From Microvelia longipes (lineage: Eukaryota > Arthropoda > Insecta > Hemiptera > Veliidae), in contig JACMZG010001914.1 of the NCBI GenBank assembly GCA_018340805.1, forward strand, positions 15,057,627 to 15,121,626: 64,000 bases of DNA, written 5' to 3'. The notes under the pieces are model-generated. The model worked only from the letters and a program-made list of their open reading frames with translations, was not told where the DNA came from and made no database searches. Both the position numbers and the translations under genes were made by a program. Positions 58,000-64,000 of this stretch are shown here, in pieces. Within the stretch, counting starts at the first letter, position 1. Every line of letters begins with the position of its first letter.

Positions 58000-58185
58000 A
58001 TTTCTCCATAGAGATATATAATAGAGGAGGTATAGCCCCCTCTTGTATTAAGAGGTCTGAAACATCTTTTTAGGGCTCTCAGGAGCTCTGTGTAACCTCA
58101 TTGAAACCTCCTGCAAGAGTGGTTTAAGGTTATAATTAATAAATTTATTTTAGTTTCCCGAAGATGTGTTTTTTATTTGTAGTTT
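58000..58185 (-). repeat. Dispersed repeat C, copy 3
   Basis: Minus orientation: CCATAGAGATATATAATAGA, GAGCTCTGTGTAACCTCATT, GAAACCTCC and TTTCCCGAAGATGTGTTTTT. This is the reverse of 5638-5830. Confidence 0.85.
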
Positions 58186-58429
58186 TACTATAGTTATTGT
58201 AATTTTATACTCATTATTTAATTACATTTATAAGCGAAGGTGGACAGGTTACTTTTTCAATGTTTCGAAATTTAACCTATAATCCTATAGGGACTCTCAA
58301 GAAAAAATATCTCTAGACATTTCTAAATGAGTTAAATGATTTTTAGACACTACTTTGAGATAAAATTGACGGGAAATTAATAACAATGATTTGTAACAAT
58401 AAAAAAAGAGTATGGTATGCCTCTTTTAT
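58186..58429. other. Non-coding stretch
   Basis: Nothing recognised. Confidence 0.35.
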
Positions 58430-58930
58430 GGTATTTCACGTTTTGGAATTTATACGACCTACTAAGTGGTTTTCACAAAGTTGTCTGTGTTTGTTTGTTA
58501 TCATTGAAGTTCCAAGGGTATTTATGCTAGACAGTCGAAACTTTGTACAAAACTCAATCTTTTGGTCTAGTTGTGCTATCGGGAAATTTTAGATATTGAT
58601 ATTCTCATCATAATTTGATGAGAAAATGTTCCGAGGTACCTCGTACCCGAGTTTAATAAGTTTGATTTTATTAAGAACAGTATATCATTGATTTTTGTTG
58701 GATCAATTATGTTAAGCTGTATCAAGTGAAGTCAGTGCCTAGATGGGTGTCCGGTGGAAATAAAACTGATGTCATTACTGTCATGAAAACGACCGAAGTG
58801 AGTCTGGAAACGTATTTAAATGTAAATCAGGAGATTTCCTTATTATGTGGACGAGCGAAGCAAATCCGAAGCATTAAGGACGACGTAGCGAATCTGATGT
58901 GGGGAGGAAAAGTTTCAAGGTATCCACCAA
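58430..58930 (+). repeat. 5S-promoter repeat family, copy 13 (rearranged)
   Basis: The middle region (GGTATTTATGCTAGACAGTC) jumps directly to a tail (ATGTTCCGAGGTACCTCGTA). A second part then follows with the 5S-like segment (58697-58760) and another tail (GTGGACGAGCGAAGCAAATC, TAGCGAATCTGATGTGGGGA). Two family pieces are therefore joined. Confidence 0.83.
58697..58760 (+). promoter_or_regulatory. 5S rRNA-like internal promoter segment
   Basis: GTTAAGCTGTATCAAGTGAA, GTCAGTGCC, then TAGATGGGTGTCCGGTGGAA. All three 5S control elements are recognisable with point changes. Confidence 0.75.
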
Positions 58931-60030
58931 ATGTTTAATAACATACCATGCCCAATAAAAAATTTCTACTCGGATGAGGGACACTATTTTGACCTAATTT
59001 TGCGTGGCCTAATAAAATAGAAAAAACATAGACAATATTTTCCTGTATACCTGTATGAGGAAAGGAAAAAAATATGTTAAATGTAAATCCTGATTAACAT
59101 TTCTAAAAACTCAATTATTAAATTATAAACGCAATAACTTTTGTATAAAGTTTAATGTACAATTTTGAAATTGAATTTTATTCATTTCCTTTAAATTAAT
59201 AATTAAACAATAATATGATATGACTTTGCTAAAACAAACATTGCTTGAAAGGGTTTGAGTTTATCAAACAGATGTGTTTATCTTATGGAATTCAACTCCA
59301 TGTAGTTTCTCTATGCTTGATGAAATGAAAACTTGATATTAAACTTTTCATATTGAACATTTTCTTTATTAATTAACTTTTGTTGCTGAAATTTTGATGC
59401 AAAATAGAACTTAGAGATAACATTGAAGTATGATTTAAGGATTTATCTCGACTTTAGCTTTATCAACGTAGAAACGTAATATTAATGGGATAGGAATAGT
59501 GTCTTAGAATTAAGTCTGCCTTATCATATCTTTCAAAATTATCGATTGCCTTTCGCTTTTTAAAATGATTGTTATATTATGATCAATGAAGTTGTAATGA
59601 ATCCAGTTTTGTCTGTGAAAGAGTTTCATGGCTTCTCCTTGTCCTTATCATGCTCTCCTTATATCTGATAACCTGATCCAGGTCAGAATTAATCTTTATT
59701 TTCTTTTCTTATTAAACCTTTTTTAAAACTTAAGTGCTTTTCTTTCTCTTTAGTTCTATAAATTGTAGGAGGAAAATGTATTTTAAGAATTACCAAAATG
59801 TCAACATTTAACTACCACGCCAAGGAGTATCACCACTGGGTGATTCCTCCTATCAAGACTGCCAAGTCACTTTAACCAGCATGAGCACTATATCAAATAC
59901 ATTTATTGTAGACAATAATCAATAAAGTTAAAAAAAAAATTACCAAAGGAAAAATGAGATTAGGAGGTTGAGACCAAGAAGGTGGTAGATGGATATTTGG
60001 GAAGTATGGATGAGGAGGGGACTCATTTAA

Positions 60031-60031
<1 letters not shown>
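58931..60031. other. AT-rich non-coding stretch
   Basis: No gene is visible. A short minus-orientation 5S-family head remnant may be present at 59035-59075 (CCTGTATACCTGTATGAGGA). Confidence 0.4.

Positions 60032-60111
<80 letters not shown>
60032..60111. repeat. (TA)n microsatellite
   Basis: A nearly pure TA run of about 75 bp. Overlapping frames on both strands are artefacts. Confidence 0.98.
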
Positions 60112-60114
<3 letters not shown>

Positions 60115-60360
60115 TGTATGTATGTACATGAGTTTTGTTCCTTGACGTTTCTATGGGACTGGGACACCATAACGTTTAAGCACTTTTTCGAATCGAGATC
60201 AAACTTGATACAAAAAGACCTCATTAATGACCCGAACACTATTGCTAACTATTGAAATATGTAGAACGTCATTAACCCACAATAATGTCTGAGCAAAAGT
60301 TCAAAAAAATCACATAAAATTGTCTGGTCAAGCTTAAATTTTTATACGTGTACTAGTATG
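60112..60360 (+). repeat. 5S-family middle fragment (diverged)
   Basis: GAACGTCATTAACCCACAAT, then ATGTCTGAGCAAAAGTTCAA, matches the family's middle block. The rest is weakly similar. Confidence 0.5.
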
Positions 60361-60935
60361 TAAACACATGTATGGTGTTAAAAATATGTTATCAATCAAT
60401 ACATATATATAACATAATGTAAACAAATAGCGTTTTTTAGACTAATACATTTGTTAATTCGCTTATATCGTGGCAATTTGACATATATATAAACTAGTAA
60501 TATGACAAACTATAGGATAACAGCCTTGTGGCCGCGAACCGAATCCCAGCGCCAACGAGGCTGCAGAGCAACCAAACAAGTAAAATTCTTTTCTGAATGC
60601 TTGATAAACCTTCTTTTTGTTTCGACAGCTTTTATCTTATGATATTTAATATTAATTTTAGTTCTGCCATTCAAAAATGTTTAATCATAGTTTTATGTTT
60701 TGTTTTAAAAATCGAAGGCTTCTTGTTATTTTGAACTGTTTTGGCAACTTAAATGAATTAATGACATATTTACGAAAGCCTAATGTGGGTTTTTTAAAAT
60801 TTTTTGTGATTTCTTTAAGGGCCTTTGGCTCTGTCATTCATTAGTCCATTTCAGACGGTGTTTTTGCTTTCCACTATTCTCAAAGTATTAATTAAAGTTG
60901 GCCATATATTTTCGTTTAAATGTATTTATATAAAA
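60361..60935. other. Non-coding; small GC-rich hairpin at 60524-60562
   Basis: GCCTTGTGGC pairs imperfectly with GCCAACGAGGC around CGCGAACCGAATCCCAGC. Nothing else was recognised. Confidence 0.42.
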
Positions 60936-60939
60936 AAAC

Positions 60940-61035
60940 TGAGATCACAGTTCGGGTTGTGATCCCTGGACCTCGGTGTGAAAACCAAAAACGCAACCCC
61001 TACTGGGAACGACCATTTGTGAGACACAAATACAA
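60940..61035 (-). repeat. Decayed tRNA-derived SINE head
   Basis: On the minus strand, CACACCGAGGTCCAGGGATC and GTGATCTCAGTTTTT follow the order of the SINE head (GGAGGTC.GGGTTCGCATCCC then CTCTCAGTTTATA). The B box is damaged. Confidence 0.45.
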
Positions 61036-62084
61036 ATATTGTTTAGTTATTAATATATTTAAAGGAGCTTGCAGTTGGTTATAAACCCCAATGTGGTTTA
61101 CGGTTTAATTTATCTTCTACAAAGATAGTTATAGTTTCTATCTAATACGTTCTGCCGGTTTTATTTATTTCCATGTCCTTTTATTTTTACTTTTATTTTA
61201 TTTTATTTTACACTTAGATATTTTTTTTATTAAAAACGAAGAAAAGGTTTAAAAAACTCAATTTGTCGTCTTAATTTTCTTCTTGTCTCTGGTTGAATCT
61301 CTTCATCCAGCGTGGGTTTTATTAAATTTCGACAACTCTGTTGTAGGTGTGATTCCTAATTCTTTGTTAGTTTAGGTTTGCATTGAGATTAAACCAGAAA
61401 ATCTTAACTTTCTCTAATTTCAAAATGTAAATGAATAAAATTTAAATAAAAATAATTGAAATTTTAAATTAAATCAGGAAGATGTTATCTTTAATAATTC
61501 GTTGTGATTTCTATTAAATTTATTTTTGTGTCTAAATTATTTTCGAATTATAAATTTCTTGCTTTACAAATTTGAATGATTATTACTGAACTTTAGTTAG
61601 TTGACAGGTTCTTATTGCATTATTTTGTAAAGTAAACTTTAAATTAAGGTCAATTTTTAACGACCATCCACTAAGATCTAAGTTTAGAGCTAATTTAATA
61701 TTTTATACCTACCCAAGCAACTGATGGAGTAACAAGATAAACTTATATTTTGTTATAGCCTTACCTAAAGGCCGTGTAGAACTAAGTTATGAGAAGATTA
61801 GAACTCCTTTGTTGTTAAGGGCCACTTTTTGCCTTCCGATCATAAAACCCTTTAGCGTATTTGCCTATACGTGTTCCCTTATTTTTTTATTGTAAAATTG
61901 AAATGCTTTTAAAATTAGTTTAAACATCCCAAAACAGTCTTTATTTACCTAATAAAACTACTGCTCATACTAATTAAACAAGAATTTTTCTTTTATATTG
62001 TCCATTTTAATAAGTAATCATAATTTTTAAGTAGTATACCTTATCTCCTCTCACTTACTGTTATCTCAAATTTCATCTTATTAG
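61036..62084. other. AT-rich non-coding stretch
   Basis: No gene or recognised repeat. Confidence 0.4.
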
Positions 62085-62300
62085 TTAAAATTTTATCACA
62101 AGTCATGTGATAAAAAATATTATTGAGTTGAAATTAGGTAAAAGTGTATACTTTGCGCTGTAAATAAACACAAGATTCATTTCATTACGACAAGTACATC
62201 TATGATTTATGTTAGATAATAAAAGTTAAGCAGCATTGAGCATAGTTAGTGCCTGGATGGGTGACCGCTTGGAAAGAGAGAGACGTATTTACGTGTAACT
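62085..62300 (+). repeat. 5S-promoter repeat family, copy 14 (3' half)
   Basis: ATTGAGTTGAAATTAGGTAA, TTTCATTACGACAAGTACAT and then the best-preserved 5S-like segment (62211-62274). The downstream tail is replaced by a short duplication, CTGAAGATATCTTCAG at 62301 with a shorter related copy following. Confidence 0.83.
62211..62274 (+). promoter_or_regulatory. 5S rRNA-like internal promoter segment (best copy)
   Basis: AAAAGTTAAGCAGCATTGAG, ATAGTTAGTGCC, then TGGATGGGTGACCGCTTGG. The box C region matches metazoan 5S rRNA almost base for base. In a real 5S gene these elements bind TFIIIA. The flanking 5' and 3' thirds of 5S rRNA are absent. Confidence 0.85.
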
Positions 62301-62605
62301 CTGAAGATATCTTCAGAAGGCTAAAGATATCTTCAGAGGCCTCGTCGTTCTCATTGAGACAAGAAATTATTCTCTGATATAACTTTATTAGTTGAGAGCT
62401 CCAGTGTTGCCTCGCCTGCTTATGATGGCGTTATGCCGAAACCGGTCCAAGGAAATTATTATCCAAGAGCAATTATCGACGGTAGCTGACTCTTCAATTT
62501 CTTTATTTTTAACATGTTTAGAACAAAAAATAGAAAATAACATAGAGAATAGCGAAAGTCAAGTATTTTCCATAGCAATCAAAGTTATTTTACTCTCATT
62601 AGTTA
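62301..62605. other. Non-coding stretch
   Basis: It includes GATGGCGTTATGCCGAAACC at about 62425. An 80-codon open frame beginning at TTG (62392) runs into the SINE and is not credible as a gene. Confidence 0.4.
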
Positions 62606-62835
62606 CTTATTTTTATCTGCCTCCGTGGCCGTGATCGTATAGGCACTCCTTTTCGGCACCGGAGGTCCTGGGTTCGCAGCCCGGGCTATGCTCTGATTTT
62701 ATGAATAGTATTTGTATTAAAAAATTTCGCCAACTTTAATTAATTCTTAAAGTGTAGTAGATGCAACCCACCTGAAGTGGTTCCCGCAGGGTAAATATCC
62801 TGATGGGTCGAAAGACCCTAAAACGGGCATTTTAT
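62606..62835 (+). repeat. tRNA-derived SINE, copy 3
   Basis: TGCCTCCGTGGCCGTGATCG gives the A-box region. CCTGGGTTCGCAGCCCGGG forms an intact 5-bp T-arm stem with the B box. The 3' segment has AGTGGTTCCCGCAGGGTAAA and GATGGGTCGAAAGACCC, a hairpin equivalent to the one in copy 1, and ends in a T-rich, A-rich stretch. Confidence 0.85.
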
Positions 62836-64000
62836 TTTTTATTTATTTATTCTCTATTCGCCCTCTACAAGAGGGAGAAAAGGATACACTGTTTAACCCT
62901 TTTAGAGGTAATAGAATTTGGCCCCCTGTTGTAATTTGATTAAAAAATTTTTGTTCTCTTTAAAATGTTTGTTCTATTTATCAAATTTTAAATCGTTATC
63001 GATTTGCCATATCGTTTGTTATTGATTTGCCATATCGTTTGTTGTAAGTTATTAAGTGTAAAAAGAGATATAAGATCTATTCATAAAACTACCTCTCCTA
63101 TGCGTTACCATGGTTACTTCTTGTCTCGTAACACTAAATAAAATTATTCGATACATGGATATTATATGTCAATAAATAACTATCGCTTTACTTTTCATGC
63201 CTTATTTCGAAATAAACATTGATATGTTAGTTTTGTTCAATCTGTATTGTTATTATTTATTTTTTATATTTATGCTTTTTATCTTCTTTTTTATGTTTAT
63301 TAGATTTTACTGCAAATTTTTCTTTATAATAATATTAGTTAACTTTCATAGACTACAGAAGTAGGAAAAGTCGGGAAAATCTCTCTCCTCGTCCCTAAGC
63401 TAATTAAAATCGGGTTTTCACAAGTCTTTTAACTAAACTGGGGTTTACAGTTGAAACCTCCCCTCGCATTTTATAGGGACACTACCTTAGCAGAGAAAAT
63501 TCATCAGGGAGAATTTGGTCAAAATCAATTTTGCTTCCTCCTTTCAATTCTTTCCTCCCCTTTTTTACATTTTAATTGCCACCTAAACTTGTTTATTAAA
63601 TAACCCCTTTCTTTTCTGTTACGTTTTGACATTTTAAGTCACATTCGGCAGGGAATCTGTAAAGTATCTATATTTAATATTACAAACTTTTTCTAATGAA
63701 AAATAAAATTTTGAATTTTATTTAATTATTAAAGAAAATATTAAGTTATAAATTATAAAGTTTTAAATGGTAACTAGACTTTTTATAAAAGGGTTATTTT
63801 TTAAAAAAACAGTGTTAAGTTTTTACTTGATTTCTTCTTCAGATATTTACTTTTGTTAGGTTATCTGTCACGAAAATTTATAAATGTATCATGTCCTGTG
63901 ATTATAGTTCGACACACGACTATAAATCAGTTGACTACGTAAGGAAATAGTGTTGGCCTAATTTGAAATTGCGGGTGTGGTTTAACATTAAGGCCTAACC
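62836..64000. other. AT-rich non-coding stretch
   Basis: No gene is visible. A 27-bp direct duplication of a GATTTGCCATATCGTTTGTT block lies at about 63001-63050. Confidence 0.42.

Noticed and set aside
62211..62274. A possible 5S rRNA gene.
   Set aside because: Only the middle part of 5S rRNA is present; the 5' and 3' thirds are replaced by repeat sequence in every copy.
62606..62690. A possible functional tRNA gene.
   Set aside because: A and B boxes and a T-arm are present, but acceptor and anticodon arms do not fold cleanly, and the conserved 3' segment shows it is a SINE.

Overview
The window is nuclear DNA from a eukaryote, most likely an invertebrate animal and plausibly an arthropod. 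It is very AT-rich, carries no bacterial-style operons, has long (TA)n microsatellites, and is packed with dispersed repeats, foldback elements, tRNA- and 5S-related SINE-like repeats and one decayed LINE. The species cannot be named from the sequence. Almost every short open frame here is a translated microsatellite, a repeat, or chance in T-rich DNA.

Host coding content is minimal. One convincing host exon lies at 36061-36264 (+). It has consensus splice sites, an open 67-codon frame, phase 1-1, and is clearly more GC-rich than its surroundings. This suggests that much of the window is intronic or intergenic DNA around a widely spaced, intron-rich plus-strand gene. A weaker exon candidate is at 18218-18341 (+). 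The largest protein-coding remnant is a 5'-truncated, frameshifted non-LTR retrotransposon at 38341-40626 (+), with reverse transcriptase motifs and a C-terminal CCHC-type zinc knuckle.

The dominant repeat is a family of roughly 700-900 bp with about 15 copies or fragments in both orientations. Eight copies carry a segment of about 60 bp that reads like the internal promoter of 5S rRNA (box A, intermediate element, box C). It is followed by a conserved tail with a GCGAAGC mini-hairpin and a terminal T-run. This is the most interesting system in the window: a dispersed, 5S-promoter-bearing, possibly Pol III-transcribed element. A second, tRNA-derived SINE family of about 225 bp has three near-full copies (2664-2890, 4607-4830, 62606-62835).

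Other structure includes several foldback elements, notably a 287-bp-armed palindrome at 21237-21933. Several share a TCATCATCAGTGC-type motif. A probable hAT-like non-autonomous element at 12924-14883 contains a run of GC-rich hairpins with three-base loops. Minisatellites sit at 7403-7850, 11655-11905, 22050-22332, 23380-24095, 31345-31595, 44100-44215 and 48455-49470. A GC-richer island of unknown origin lies at 24775-25525. The (TA)n tracts often sit inside repeat copies at corresponding positions. The remaining stretches are AT-rich DNA in which I see no gene; they are listed as such.
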